NCBI GenBank assembly: GCA_001586965.3
Contig: LUCW03002293.1
Location: forward strand, 5,001 to 40,000
Reading direction: 5' to 3'
From: Sphaeroforma sirkka
Taxonomy: Eukaryota; Opisthokonta; Ichthyosporea; Ichthyophonida
DNA length: 35,000 nucleotides
Shown: piece after piece, positions 19,357 through 31,500 of the stretch
How positions within the stretch are numbered: position 1 is the first letter of the stretch
How the letters are laid out: each line of letters opens with the position of its first letter
Made by a program: the position numbers and the translations under genes
The notes under the pieces: model-generated
The model's database searches: none
The model's input: the letters and a program-made list of their open reading frames with translations, nothing else
What the model was told of the DNA's origin: nothing

Positions 19357-20660
19357 TCAGTGCTCATCACCTTCTGTGATGTCTTCCACCTTGCCAGACG
19401 CGTTGGACAGTTTTGCTATCTGCACATCTTTCTTGGCTTGCTCCTCAGCCTTCTTGGCTTGATTTACTTTTTTCTTGGGACATTCACTGAATCGATGTGG
19501 GGATGGCATTGCCAAGCAGTAGGGGCATGCACGTTCTTCATCATGTGCCCCTTCTTCTTCTGTGTCTGCCCTCCTTACTTGTTCTGGTTGTATGTACCAT
19601 TGTCTGCCTTGTGCCGTTTGTTAGTATTCGTAGAGTTATCCTCAACCTGCGTGTTTGTCTGTGCGTTATTGCGCTTGTTTGCTGCTCGCACCTGATCCCT
19701 CAACGTACGCTCTGCTTGTGTCACAGCCGCCGTTCTTATGTGTGTCTCAGTCATAGTATGAAACTTGGCGTGGTCCATGTAGGACAAGTGTCTTTCACTC
19801 CCATCCGGTTGCTTGTCTCCTTTAATGAGAGTATACACAACTGATTGCAATCCCTAGTACTTAAGAGAAACTTCTCCAATAGAAAGTCTATTGGATGTGA
19901 TATGAGTCGGTCAATAATGATTCTATTAAACTGCTCAGGATCGGTGAAGTGCATAGTTGTATGTGTCTCAGAATCTCTTAGATTGTTGAGTACTGATTTG
20001 GTCTTCTCCGTTGCATCAGTGGAATCCAAAAGGCTTCGCACTAGTGCTGGGTACTGACACAGAGGCATTGATGTAGCTAAGAACCGATCACTACATTGTG
20101 TAGTGAACTCTATGATATCTTCACAGTTTTCCATTCTAAGGAAACTATCCTTAGGCATCTTAGGAAATCCAGAAGTCTTGAGCAATTTCTTAAGAGATGG
20201 TTCATTTATCTGATCGCCTAAACGTGAACGCAATGAGCTATAGCTCACTTCTGTACAGACTGATCTGTATGAGTTTGTCTTCCCCATCATCACCACAATG
20301 GTTTATCGCTTGGTCATATCGTCGTCTGAGCTCCGCATCCACTAGTGGCACACGGCGCTCTGGCTGTTGATCACGTATGCCTACCCTCATCTTGTGCAGT
20401 GTTGGTATGGGCACAGGTGCTGCTTGCTCCAATTTGGACACAAACCGACTCACCAAGACATGATTGCCTTGACAGAGAGTCTTGTCTATTTCTAGACGCG
20501 TTGCTGAGGCTAAGATTGGGTACCCCCCGCCGGTGTGAGCTGGCCCGAACTACTGCCTGGGCTTGTCCCCCCCTCCCCATTGGGCTGACTCCCACGTTAT
20601 CTTTTCCCCACCGTACACGCTTGTTCTGGTTATTGTTGGCACTTTCAGATGTCTGCGTGG
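19357..20660 (-). pseudogene. Gag-like gene, copy 1
   Basis: Minus-strand fragments in order: LEIDKTLCQGNHVLVSRFVS through RRRYDQAINHCGDD, then (frameshift) LGDQINEPSLKKLL...MPLCQYPALVRSLLDS...FNRIIIDRLISHPIDFLLEK, then (frameshift) QSVVYTLIKGDKQPDGSERH to a Lys-rich tail. It ends in a zinc-finger motif CPYCLAMPSPHRFSEC (C-x2-C-x6-H-x4-C) and a KKAEEQAKKD helix. The helical middle plus C-terminal knuckle suggests a retroelement Gag of roughly 400 residues, but I do not recognise the family. In this copy an extra 2-bp change near 19542 also shifts the knuckle frame. Confidence 0.5.
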
Positions 20661-20967
20661 TGTGTGGGTGTTAGTACATTATTAATAAAGTCTCTGGTTA
20701 TATATTGTGCGAAAGCGCGCTTCACCCCAGTCTTCAGTAATAATTTATATAAAAAGAAATAAAACTTTGATTTGTTTTACATACTATTATAGTGTTGTTG
20801 CTTTCCTGCACTTACGCTGGAAGTGTTTACCGTGCTGTATGGTCCGGTAGCTTGTTGCATTGTTCCCTGTATTTAATAAAAAATAATAATAATATAATAA
20901 TATAATAATATAATACACTGAATCTTTCAGCCAGGTCAATCATGTTTGCTTCCGCCCACCAGTGTTT

Positions 20968-22270
20968 TCAGTGCTCATCACCTTCTGTGATGTCTTCCAC
21001 CTTGCCAGACGCGTTGGACAGTTTTGCTATCTGCACATCTTTCTTGGCTTGCTCCTCAGCCTTCTTGGCTTGATTTACTTTTTTCTTGGGACATTCACTG
21101 AATCGATGTGGGGATGGCATTGCCAAGCAGTAGGGGCATGCACGTTCTTCATGTGCCCCCTTCTTCTTCTGTGTCTGCCCTCCTTACTTGTTCTGGTTGT
21201 ATGTACCATTGTCTGCCTTGTGCCGTTTGTTAGTATTCGTAGAGTTATCCTCAACCTGCGTGTTTGTCTGTGCGTTATTGCGCTTGTTTGCTGCTCGCAC
21301 CTGATCCCTCAACGTACGCTCTGCTTGTGTCACAGCCGCCGTTCTTATGTGTGTCTCAGTCATAGTATGAAACTTGGCGTGGTCCATGTAGGACAAGTGT
21401 CTTTCACTCCCATCCGGTTGCTTGTCTCCTTTAATGAGAGTATACACAACTGATTGCAATCCCTAGTACTTAAGAGAAACTTCTCCAATAGAAAGTCTAT
21501 TGGATGTGATATGAGTCGGTCAATAATGATTCTATTAAACTGCTCAGGATCGGTGAAGTGCATAGTTGTATGTGTCTCAGAATCTCTTAGATTGTTGAGT
21601 ACTGATTTGGTCTTCTCCGTTGCATCAGTGGAATCCAAAAGGCTTCGCACTAGTGCTGGGTACTGACACAGAGGCATTGATGTAGCTAAGAACCGATCAC
21701 TACATTGTGTAGTGAACTCTATGATATCTTCACAGTTTTCCATTCTAAGGAAACTATCCTTAGGCATCTTAGGAAATCCAGAAGTCTTGAGCAATTTCTT
21801 AAGAGATGGTTCATTTATCTGATCGCCTAAACGTGAACGCAATGAGCTATAGCTCACTTCTGTACAGACTGATCTGGATGAGTTTGTCTTCCCCATCATC
21901 ACCACAATGGTTTATCGCTTGGTCATATCGTCGTCTGAGCTCCGCATCCACTAGTGGCACACGGCGCTCTGGCTGTTGATCACGTATGCCTGCCCTCATC
22001 TTGTGCAGTGTTGGTATGGGCACAGGTGCTGCTTGCTCCAATTTGGACACAAACCGACTCACCAAGACATGATTGCCTTGACAGAGAGTCTTGTCTATTT
22101 CTAGACGCGTTGCTGAGGCTAAGATTGGGTACCCCCGCCGGTGTGAGCTGGCCCGAACTACTGCCTGGGCTTGTCCCCCCTCCCCATTGGGCTGACTCCC
22201 ACGTTATCTTTTCCCCCACCGTACACGCTTGTTCTGGTTATTGTTGGCACTTTCAGATGTCTGCGTGGTG
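20968..22270 (-). pseudogene. Gag-like gene, copy 2
   Basis: Same gene as copy 1 with the same two central frameshifts, so both were present before the duplication. Here the stretch from QSVVYTLIKG through the knuckle CPYCLAMPSPHRFSEC to the final TGA (20968-20970) keeps one frame, interrupted only by a TAA after NQNK (21184-21186). This copy is therefore the less damaged at its 3' end. No protease or pol follows on the minus strand. Confidence 0.5.
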
Positions 22271-22532
22271 TGTGGGTGTTAGTACATTATTAATAAAGTC
22301 TCTGGTTATATATTGTGCGAAAGCGCGCTTCACCCCAGTCTTCAGTAATAATTTATATAAAAAAAGAAATAAAACTTTGATTTGTTTTACATACTATTAT
22401 AGTGTTGTTGCTTTCCTGCACTTACGCTGGAAGTGTTTACCGTGCTGTATGGTCCGGTAGCTTGTTGCATTGTTCCCTGTATTTATGAGGGACAAAAACG
22501 GTGTTTGTTAGTCAAGCTTATTCTGTCACGTG

Positions 22533-22775
22533 TGACGTCACTTGTGCTTATTGCGTCGCGTGAGAACTTATTGTCACTAGTGTTATTCCGTCATTTGTGG
22601 AACTATTGTCTCATGAGATCTTAATGAGATGCTCGGTCCTAGTGACGTCACTTATAGAAGTTCGGTCCTAATGATGTCACGAGGAAGGTCGGTCTTAATG
22701 ACGTCACCTAAGAAGTTCGGTCTTGATGACGTCACCGAGGAAGTTCGGTCTTATTGACGTCAACTAGACAATTTA
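22533..22775. promoter_or_regulatory. 28-bp repeats centred on TGACGTCA (CRE-like)
   Basis: Perfect TGACGTCA palindromes are at 22533-22540, 22643-22650, 22699-22706, 22727-22734 and 22755-22762, with TGATGTCA at 22672-22679. The last five are spaced 27-29 bp, each preceded by GTTCGGTC or GGTCGGTC plus TT/CT. TGACGTCA is the classical binding site of ATF/CREB bZIP factors. The array lies upstream of the minus-strand gag-like gene, a place compatible with an enhancer of a retroelement. Confidence 0.6.
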
Positions 22776-24500
22776 GTGATGTATGTGTACCGAACTTATT
22801 GGTTGGGTTCTGTCACTTGATATACTTGTGTGTATATTAATGTATGTAACCTTTCTTGTACCTAATTTTTGTATTGTTTGAGACCATATACTTGGTTGTT
22901 ACCTAGTCAATGTCGTGATGTTTGTGTACCCAACTAGCCCTTGTGCGCTTCCCTGGTACCTTTGTGTGTATACCTGCTTGCTGGTCCTAGGGATCAGATT
23001 TGCTTTCTGAATTAGATTGTTCAAAAATATGTTTGTATGCTCCTGACAGTGATGCTATGTTATGCACGATTTGTTTGTCTGTGTTAATTGAATTGTTTGA
23101 GACTGCTCGTGTTGATCGATTTGTCGTATGATTGACCATTTTGCCTTTGTATTTGTCCATTCATACATGTGAATTTACCTTCTATGCACCCTTTCTTTTA
23201 TTGCTTGTGTATTCTATGTGCTAGATGCAACTGAAAGTGTCCCTTGCTTGTGCAATTGTTTTTGTATATCTAGTATACTCAATCAAGTGGGTGATGTTTT
23301 AATACGGGTTGTCTTGTGTACTATGACTTTTCATCTGGATTTGGTGATTGCAATTTGATGGATTGTCCTGAACGTTGTCAATGCCTATATGCCGTTCTTC
23401 ATATGTTGTATACTCAGTCAGATCAATGCTTGTTCTTGTAATTGTTATTGTGGGTTGCATTGTCCCTTATAACTTCTTGTGTGTTGCTTATGGACTGTGT
23501 CCTAACTCCATTTGTTGTTGTTGTAATCTCTTCCGTCTGATTTAACACCTAGACTTCCGAATGTTGTAGTTTTGTAGGCTGGATTATCTCTAGCTTGTAT
23601 GTGCGTGAGTATTCCATGTGTGTCTGATACCTATTGACTGGTAACTGACTGATGGAGATGTCTATAGAGATGTGATTTCTCTCAGTAACTTCAGTGACCG
23701 TGGGAAACTGTTTTTCTTAAGTCTTCGTTTATTGTATGTGGTCTGGGTGTGTAGTGTTAATATCCTTTCTTTTAATGCAAGTTCGTCCTTATGTGTTATT
23801 TAGCTCGTTAGATCTCTATGACACTATGGATCATTTCTGATTAGGTGTTAAATGTCCTTGCAGGTGGATTGCCTTGCTCATTTGTCCTTCACTTCTTGTC
23901 ATGTGTCATTTGAGAGTATTGAACCTTGGATTACCTTCGTCTCGTCGTGTTATTCTACGACCCGAAGTGTCCTTAGAGGGTTCTCTATTTTTAGATCTAA
24001 CCTCAATGTCTAGTGGATTTCCAAATTGCTAGTGTGGAATGCTCGCTTACCCTTTGTGATGGATGTTGTATGTCTTGTGTGTTAGCCAGACCTCGTGGTG
24101 TAGCTAGCTCTTATCTATACACTTTGTGTGAGCTAGTTTGATAGTTGTATGTGCAATCTTCCCTCTTAAATCAATCGCTCTAAGTAATCCGAAGTAGCAA
24201 CCCATTGTTATTCATTCAGCACACTACTGTTTGTGTAGTAGGAGACTTGTAACGTTGTTATTGAGTACTATGAGCTTATGTCCTGTACTCGCTATTTTAT
24301 CTGTTGTGTGTATGTGATTTCAATGTTATTTCACTGTTTAATTTGTTTATTTTTATGTGTAACCTGCTGTGTGTGAGACTGTGTCTGTAGCGTGTGCGTG
24401 CTGTGCAGGGGTCCCTGATTTTAACAGTATTTTCTTGTCCGAAAAACCTATAAAAAAATCCTCAACATTGATAAATTAATCAATGTGACACTTATCCTGT
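22776..24500. other. T/G-rich stretch without genes
   Basis: About 1.7 kb with plus-strand T and G excess, many TTGTGTG words and no ORF longer than about 60 codons. No repeat with another part of the window was noticed. It could be a long LTR, leader or intergenic DNA. Confidence 0.5.
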
Positions 24501-24512
24501 TTTACACGCACC

Positions 24513-24722
24513 TTACTTCTTAATCGAATCTGTCACACCTTGTAACGTGTTCAGCAAACTCCTGAACACGTTCTCTTTACCTGAATTGTTGATCTGAGGC
24601 TCTTCTTCTTGTTGAAAGCTTTCCTTCTTCTTTCCTGTCTTCCTGAAGCTTCCGAGCTCTTCCTTTTCTTTCGACTGTGGCCCTTGTTCTCCTTCCGGTC
24701 CTTTTGTCTTCACTTTTATCAC
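24513..24722 (-). CDS. Short charged ORF, unrecognised
   Basis: Sixty-nine codons, very rich in Lys, Glu and Gln (KEKEELGSFRKTGKKKESFQ), ending LLNTLQGVTDSIKK. There is no membrane segment or known motif. The bias toward charged residues could simply reflect the pyrimidine-rich plus strand. A perfect 11-bp hairpin (24544-24572) lies inside its 3' part. It may be an exon, a retroelement tail or chance. Confidence 0.2.
   Translation of the reverse strand: MIKVKTKGPEGEQGPQSKEKEELGSFRKTGKKKESFQQEEEPQINNSGKENVFRSLLNTLQGVTDSIKK
24544..24572. other. Perfect 11-bp hairpin
   Basis: AACGTGTTCAG (24544-24554), loop CAAACTC, CTGAACACGTT (24562-24572). It has no T run beside it and no clear role. Confidence 0.6.
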
Positions 24723-25175
24723 TGTAAAGTTTGCGTTGCTATTAGATGGTTCTTGACAGAAAGTATTCTATTCGGCTTTCAACACTTGGTCAGTGTATTA
24801 AGATCCTTGTTGACTTATTCTAAGTAAAGATATTGTAATAAAATGTAGAGTATGGAGAGTAGCTGAAAGGTACGAGACAATAGGATACAATATACCTCTT
24901 CTCAAGTACGGTTATCTCAGCTAGGAAAAGTCCCTAGTCTGAGAGAACCGAACTGAGTCTTTATTTGTGTTTTTACTAGACTAAGATTTAATTACTTGGG
25001 TGTTTCTCTCACACGCGGAAGTCCCAGTATAGCTTACCGGTTCTACCGCTAATAATTCTGATGACTCTAATATCAGAAAAATCCCAATCATAATCCCAAA
25101 ACTCGGTATTTGATTAATTTATGTCTTGAGATTTGTATTGGCTTTTTTCGATAATCTGGTCCATAGATGCTACAA

Positions 25176-25645
25176 GTTGGCGGACGTGCGGCACATGTAC
25201 GAAATAAGGTAGGAGAGAGCGGAGCCGGAACGCAGGATAAAGCACCGCGAATCTATTCGGGGATACGATATGGGACGTTCCTAAAAAAGAGCTAACGAGG
25301 ACCTTCAAAAGCCGCTTCAGGACGCACATGAGTGGCCCGAACAGCAGTTGGCGGCAAGTAGACGAGCGCACGATGGACATACAACAACTGCTTTCCAAGG
25401 TACGATTGACCATCGATGGGGTTTTGGTCGAGGAATACATGTCTCGTCGAGAAGCGGCCGACGGCGAAGAGTTACAGGAAAGAGATAACGAGGACCTTCA
25501 AAAGCCGCTTCAGGACGCACATGAGTAGTCCGAACAGCAGTTGCCGGACGTGCGGCACATGTACGAAATAAGGTAGGAGAGAACGGAGCCGGGACGCAGG
25601 ATAAAGAACCGCGAATATATTCGGGAATACGATATGGGACGTTCC
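25176..25645 (+). repeat. Interleaved direct repeats A-B...B-A
   Basis: Block A (106 bp) is at 25176-25281 and 25540-25645; block B (54 bp) is at 25293-25346 and 25486-25539. All are in the same orientation, but the order is A-B then B-A. The first eight bases of A follow both B copies, so B-A is the ancestral order and the left A-B order is secondary. Confidence 0.85.
25328..25528 (+). pseudogene. Coiled-coil-like ORF between the repeats, unrecognised
   Basis: The frame MSGPNSSWRQVDERTMDIQQ ... RDNEDLQKPLQDAHE, 66 codons, is rich in Glu, Arg and Leu. It stops at a TAG where the left repeat copy has TGG (Trp), and the reading then continues as EQQLPDVRHMYEIR. This suggests a longer decayed protein, possibly a gypsy Gag. 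I cannot name it. Confidence 0.3.
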
Positions 25646-26099
25646 AAATTGTTGGTAAAGCCAGGCGTAAACGAAAGGCACCACGGTCGTTACAGGTTGT
25701 CTTAGATGACCTTACGACAATCGATACGGTTACAAATGGGATCCAGATAATTCCTTAGATGGCTTTGAAGACTATATGGTTGTTGCATTTATTATTCTCA
25801 CATACACGCAAGGGCAACGCGCTCGAGGGGTCTCACCCAAGAGGAGTATGCAAGTGTGTTTGCGGGGCGTGGCACTTCGATTACTACTACTATACTCGTA
25901 GTTCGAACGAGAGTATATTCTTTTGGGAATCGACCAGATGTCTCGGTTAGCAAGGGGTAAACCGAGACGACTATATGAGCAGACTTTCCAGGGAGTATAG
26001 CGGGTTGTAGAGCAACAGATCGCGCTATGGGGCTGGCTTCGCCATATCGTTGTTGACGAGGATCGCCCGTTGCTGGCGATAGAATATACGGACTGGTGT

Positions 26100-26690
26100 G
26101 AGAGTTGAAATATCCGAGTACATCCAGTTCAGAAGGGTGTCATCAGACCAACGGCTTAGTAAAAATATCTGCCTCGGAACTGCAACAGATGGCTGTCGTG
26201 GTATTTGTCGGGAATTTGCGTAAGTGGATGCGGTGGCTGCTAGAATCTTCAATTATAATGCCACGCGGTCTTCTACGGCGGAAATGGTGCCGTGTACTCA
26301 AGACAAAAGTCAGAGAATTTTCACATCATGCGAATACGTGGAGACTCTGCGTGAGGACCTTGGGGATTGGCAACGCTGAAGTTATTGAAACCTAAGCCAA
26401 TGAGTCTAAATAAGAATGCGTGGGAGATGGACGTCAAGGCACATCTGGCGCAAGAATGAGCAGCCAACCGCTGGCAGGTAGACGTGTCGATTCTTAGTAT
26501 GCAACGGGAACTGTTTCGCCCAGTGAGGGTTCCACATACATAGCAACCAGAGTATATGGGCCCCGAGGATATGAAGGCGTTGGATCCGCCATGTGCTGAA
26601 AAAGCGCGCTACGGACAAGCTATATAGGGTCCATGTAGCAGATATGGGAGCGTACACGGTGCTCTTGGGTGAACCAGAGCGTGGCAAGGC
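26100..26690 (+). pseudogene. Possible gypsy integrase debris
   Basis: Short motifs in changing frames fit the end of a Ty3/gypsy integrase core: TSSSEGCHQTNGLV near 26115-26160 (family STAYHPQTNG), then FNYNATRSSTAEMVP near 26250-26295 (family YN-x-x-H-SST-x-x-TP). KLYRVHVADMGAYTVLLGEP near 26610-26670 could be the GPY/F-like tail (P-Y-x-V). Frames are heavily broken and motif scores are modest, so this is tentative. Confidence 0.35.
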
Positions 26691-26898
26691 CAAGGGGTGC
26701 TTGAACTACACGGTGTACACCAATTGGCTCTTTTTAAGGACGTGGTGGCTGCTTTGACACCACGTCCGAATGCAACTATTTAGTAGAGAGAGGATCAACA
26801 CGCGCTACTCACAAGTACCACAATGACTATATCAATGCCTTTGAACAGCGAGACGTCGACTTGACGGTGCAGCATGTGGGTGGTAGATTTGTCGTTAG

Positions 26899-27123
26899 TT
26901 GAGGAGTGCAATCAACCCGGGGTACCGTTTTGGTTTCAACAAAGACTATAGAAAGGACAAGCTGAAAGTGTGGGCAGCTAGACAGCAGGAACGTGTACGC
27001 CGAAGGCAGGTGATGTTTAGTGAGCGACTAGTTGCACCAATACAGGACTGGGTAGATATTGCTTTGACTCAGCACCACACATGTATGACAGTATCGATAA
27101 AAAGTTATAAAGAAACATCATAA
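26899..27123 (+). pseudogene. Basic ORF, unrecognised
   Basis: Seventy-four codons with an Arg-rich middle (ARQQERVRRRQVMFSERL). It follows the gypsy-like debris and may be more of the same element. No motif was recognised. Confidence 0.2.
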
Positions 27124-28522
27124 TATATGTTGCGCGTAATGACTGACTACACTTTTTAACTATCGAGTCCAGTCCATGAACTAGTTACCACGAGGACCTG
27201 GAAGGAATCAGCTGTCAGACTGATATAGAGGAGAGGGGACAACAATCCCACATCAGACGAGAGAGAGACTGATAGGGGAATGCACCTCAAGTGAGCTGCA
27301 TAGTGTGAATTTGTAAAGTAGAATATACGAGAGATATAGGAGAGATACGTTGTAGGCAGGGTAGTATGTGGAGTAACTAGTACTGTGCCGACGGTACCAA
27401 CACTATGCAGAATGAAGGGGCACTGTGCCGAGGGTAGAGAGCCGATAGGTTAAGTAGAACATATATATATACATATATATGCAAAGCAACACATAGTGCA
27501 TTAGAGTGGACAACTAAAGGGTTCGGATGGACGACTGATAAATCGATCAAAAATATACATTTAGTGTGTCGCCTTCTACAGTATGTACTATATGTTTTAT
27601 ATTTGGTTTTGTTTGGCTCTCCTACTTACAGCAGTATTTACGATGATTATGGACGCATGCGAGTATGGAGGTGACATAGAGTGAGGCAAGCTTGGCACAA
27701 CCAAAAGGGCTATGTATAAACGTAGTGGCTTGACGACTGATCCGATATCAGAACCGGCCTATACGTGGTTAACTTCCCGGATTAGAGATAGTATAACATG
27801 ATTAGATATCGTGCGTAAGCCTACATATAGAACACTAGCACATCTGGCCGGAGTTAACTGAGTAGTTGCTACTCAAGAGTGGTGTAATGTTTGATGCAAT
27901 TAAGGTGATACCGCTTATGATATTCTATGCTATGCTCAAAGTGGGTTACACAGCTATAATTATCGAAACTGATCTTCAGAAAGGATATCCAACTAGAATT
28001 CGATAGTGGACAAACCTGTTCAACATACAGAAATATTTTCGTCCATCATTAGGAGGAAGGCATTATACAACTTTTATTGACAATTCGACAATCAGACATC
28101 GGAGACGCCTCTTTATATATACATACGTACGAACAGTTAATGGTGACAAATCGAGCGCAGGATCACAATTGATGATTTAAATATCGGCCAGCTAGTATAG
28201 CTCTTGTTGACGTGGTCGCACCTATTCGCAGCAGATTCTATCATGCAAGGTCACGCCTTTGAAATAAGTATTCCACCGAACTTAGCTATCTCCGCGATTG
28301 TGAACAATGCAGTACCATTGGCCGCGAGGACACAACTTTTGAGAACGGCGGCGACGCTTTTGCATAGACGATAGGAGTACATTTGAGCTACATAGAGCGC
28401 GCACTCGAAAAAGTCAGTCGGTAAGTTTGAAAGTCAGCTTTGCATTGGACATAAATCCACCGGTGCAAAACACAACCCGCCAGGCACAGTCAGCCATTAT
28501 AAATAATCAGACAAGTTCTTAA
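27124..28522. other. Intergenic, nothing recognised
   Basis: There is no ORF of note on either strand and only one short TA patch near 27460-27480. The right end contains the 3' untranslated region of chorismate mutase; no canonical AATAAA was found on the minus strand close to its stop. Confidence 0.5.
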
Positions 28523-31500
28523 TCATACAGTGTTGCTAGCTTCTTCTGACACCTCCGACAAAAAAGTGCTAGAGCCAGACGAAACTGAAGTATCCAAACG
28601 CTGGAGAAGATACAAGACCTCGACCTCTTTCGTCATCGGTATTATATGCTGCATGTGTGGGAGGAACGATCGAAATTAGTCTTATGTAGAGACTTACGAT
28701 TTGTGACCTACGCCATTGTGACATGCAACAAGCTCTCGGACGATTACAACTTTTCTATCAGAACGAGCAACTTAACGAACAATGAATGACATTTACAATC
28801 ATGACCACAAGGAAAGGCAAAGACAAGCTCTCAGCTCCGAACTCTTTACTCACATTCTCATATATACGCGCCACTAGATCCGGTAATTGTTTCAGGGTTG
28901 TGTCATCTCCCATTTGTTCTGCCACATCATGTCCGTATGATTGGGCTTTTTCATATACCCGCGCGAGCAATTTCTTCTCCACTGCCGAATTGGTCAGAAG
29001 TTCCATGATACCATCCTGATATAGAAAAATGAGCACATGTAAGAATTAATCCGGGATACCATGTGCTTTCGAATTTCGCAAATTTCAACCTTTCACTGAC
29101 AACCATGTATTGATTAAAATCACAGGCATGCATAGACTGCAACTCTCACAAAAACATTGTTATGAATTTCCAACGTCTCTCGGCAGGAAGGTATATCGAA
29201 TATGTGAACTTTCGACTTACCTCATCTTTGGCCTTAATCAGTTGGACGTATTTGTCATGTAGATTTGGATCGCAAAATTTAGCCTGCTCGCGATGCATCA
29301 CGTAGTGATATGTGAGTGGATAAAGAAAATATCGGTGACCTGGTTAGCATAATGACATGAAAATGCAGATATGGTTAGCCAAAGCACTTACAGGAAAGCA
29401 GAGTACAAACTTGCGAGGCATCATCCTAGTATATTCGATTTGTTGGAGCACACACGCGACTGCTGAGATACACAGAACAAAAACAAAAAATGTACTCGCA
29501 GACAAATCGAAAAGCCTAAATTTTGTATTCACGGATGGTAAACCGACAGTAAAAATTACTCGTACCTCCGCCACGAACTTGCCGAAGTGAATTCTTTTAG
29601 AAAGTGCCTGCAGACACTGTGTGTCACACACGGCTGTCGACCCATAGTTTTTGTCATCTCCTGATTGGTGCAAACCAACATTGTAATTTTCGTCGCGAAA
29701 TTGAAAGAGATATGATTCAATCAGCTGTGTACCTTCGATGTAGTCACCATCAGCTTTGAAATTCTAACCAGTTAATTTGCAAGGTCGATCAGTGCCAATT
29801 CAAAACAGAATCGGGTAGATCAGGAAATTAAACCATGAATTCGGCCCAAACATCCGCGTCTAGATGAAACAAAAAAGATAAAGTGGTACTGCAAGTGGCA
29901 AGCTCGCACAAACCAATTGTTTTCTATGATGGGATACCATCCCGATGAGATGTCATGCGATGTGAAAATACTAACCTCACAAGTTTTGGTAAGTACAGTT
30001 TGTAAAACAAGAAGAAAGCATTGCCATTATTGAATATTAAACGAATGAAAATTCGCCCACAGACTTGTTCTACATCAGTTGTAAGTTGAAAGTGGCGACT
30101 ACCACACTCACCTTCTGCCACCAACGAAGGAATTAAGGCGGTCACGTACGTGTCCAAAATCTTGCGGCCCAAGTTTACGTCGATCCCGCACTGAAATTGA
30201 GTAAAGATACGAGACCAAAACGGTAGCGTTTGCACAAAGATCATCGAAGAAAGAGTTGTGTACGACAAAGGCAACATCGAAGTATTTTCTGAAGCCAGTG
30301 AGTTGAAATCAATTGCATCACCATCCACTAGCAGGAGGCCCACACTCGCGACACAACAAAAACCGAATACAAAAATTCTTAGTCTACTATACTTAATCTA
30401 CTATAATGGCAATAAGAGAGCAGTTTCAAATATATCGGCAGTGTCAACTGTCAAGTCGCTCATCTTGGAATGAAAGAATAGAATACCTTCACCGTATCAG
30501 GAAAAGTCAGTTCCTCCATTAGTGGCTCTGGCAAATCATCAAAGAAGGGCGTTTCGTCGGGACTGCCAAAAACAATAGAATACTTCGTTCTCACACGGAT
30601 TTGATGTAGCAGTATATTTTACGATTCAAGTGTGCCATCACAGAACAACCAGTAAGTTATTTCTCGAATGCTTAAATATCTTATCAAAAACATTCCTCCA
30701 ATCTTTGAGCTAATTGTATGCGAAATGGCACTCCCTAGGTGCTCTAATCGACAACTAATGTCCAAAACAACCAAATAAACAGAGTTCGACCACACCATGG
30801 TCATATGACTTGGACGTCAGCATCGAAAAAATTCTCGGGGCCCCTATATTGATCAATGTGAGAGGTTTAAAAATAGTATATAGTATCCCTTAGAACATCT
30901 AGGATCAAGAAAAGTGCAGCGGCGGCAAGCTTCCGAAGTCCCGAGTGCAATGTCAAATTCATGCATCGTAACAAGGAACGCGAAAATAACAAACTAAATT
31001 CTTATTGTATTGGTATTGTAGCTGAATTCAAAGTGTAGCATTTTGCTTCTATAATTCCCGACGCAATTGAAATCTACACACCTTGTGTATCGTCGTACTT
31101 TGGAATGTAGCGACTCTGTCTCTCGCAAAAAGTAGTGCAAGAACGGCACATCACCGCCAGGGTGAGCAAGACCTCCAACTTCGTACACAGGACAGTTTTG
31201 CAGAAATTGTGCTCGCTCAATAAGCGCTGCAAGTGCAAGTTAAACAGATCGTTATGTCAGCTTGAGTTGATATCCACAAAGAGTGCTCGTTGTCTCGACG
31301 AAGCCCAATTATCACATAGAAGTCGAAAACAAACCTACTCTGTAGTGCATCGACACCAAAGACTTGAAAATTGGTTTATCAATGTGCTTAAGACTAAAAC
31401 GCAAATCTACACAAATCAGCAAGCAAGTGCATAGCAATATGTAGGAGAATCGAAGTTGAAAACGCATGGCTAGTTCTCGTGCCCAAATCGTTCAGACTAA

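Larger units (their letters stand above)
19264..22484. repeat. 1.61-kb head-to-tail tandem duplication
   Basis: Copy 1 (19264-20874) and copy 2 (20875-22484) abut exactly and differ by a handful of substitutions and indels, including a 2-bp net change near 19542, one C in a C run near 20525, A counts near 20750, and Y/S and V/A codon changes. The unit starts in an AATAAAAAATAAT-rich track and ends TGTTCCCTGTATTT. Confidence 0.95.

Noticed and set aside
19351..19844. Plus-strand hydrophobic ORFs (and the copy at 20962-21453) that look like membrane proteins.
   Set aside because: They are antisense shadows of the minus-strand Lys/Glu-rich gag-like gene; the zinc knuckle and helices on the other strand explain the sequence.
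22433..22624. A 63-codon plus-strand ORF at the end of the 1.61-kb duplication.
   Set aside because: It crosses the duplication boundary into the TGACGTCA repeats and has no recognisable motif.
29344..30343. Two minus-strand ORFs with hydrophobic stretches (109 and 139 codons) as possible membrane proteins.
   Set aside because: They are chorismate mutase exons extended into introns; the hydrophobic parts are intronic.
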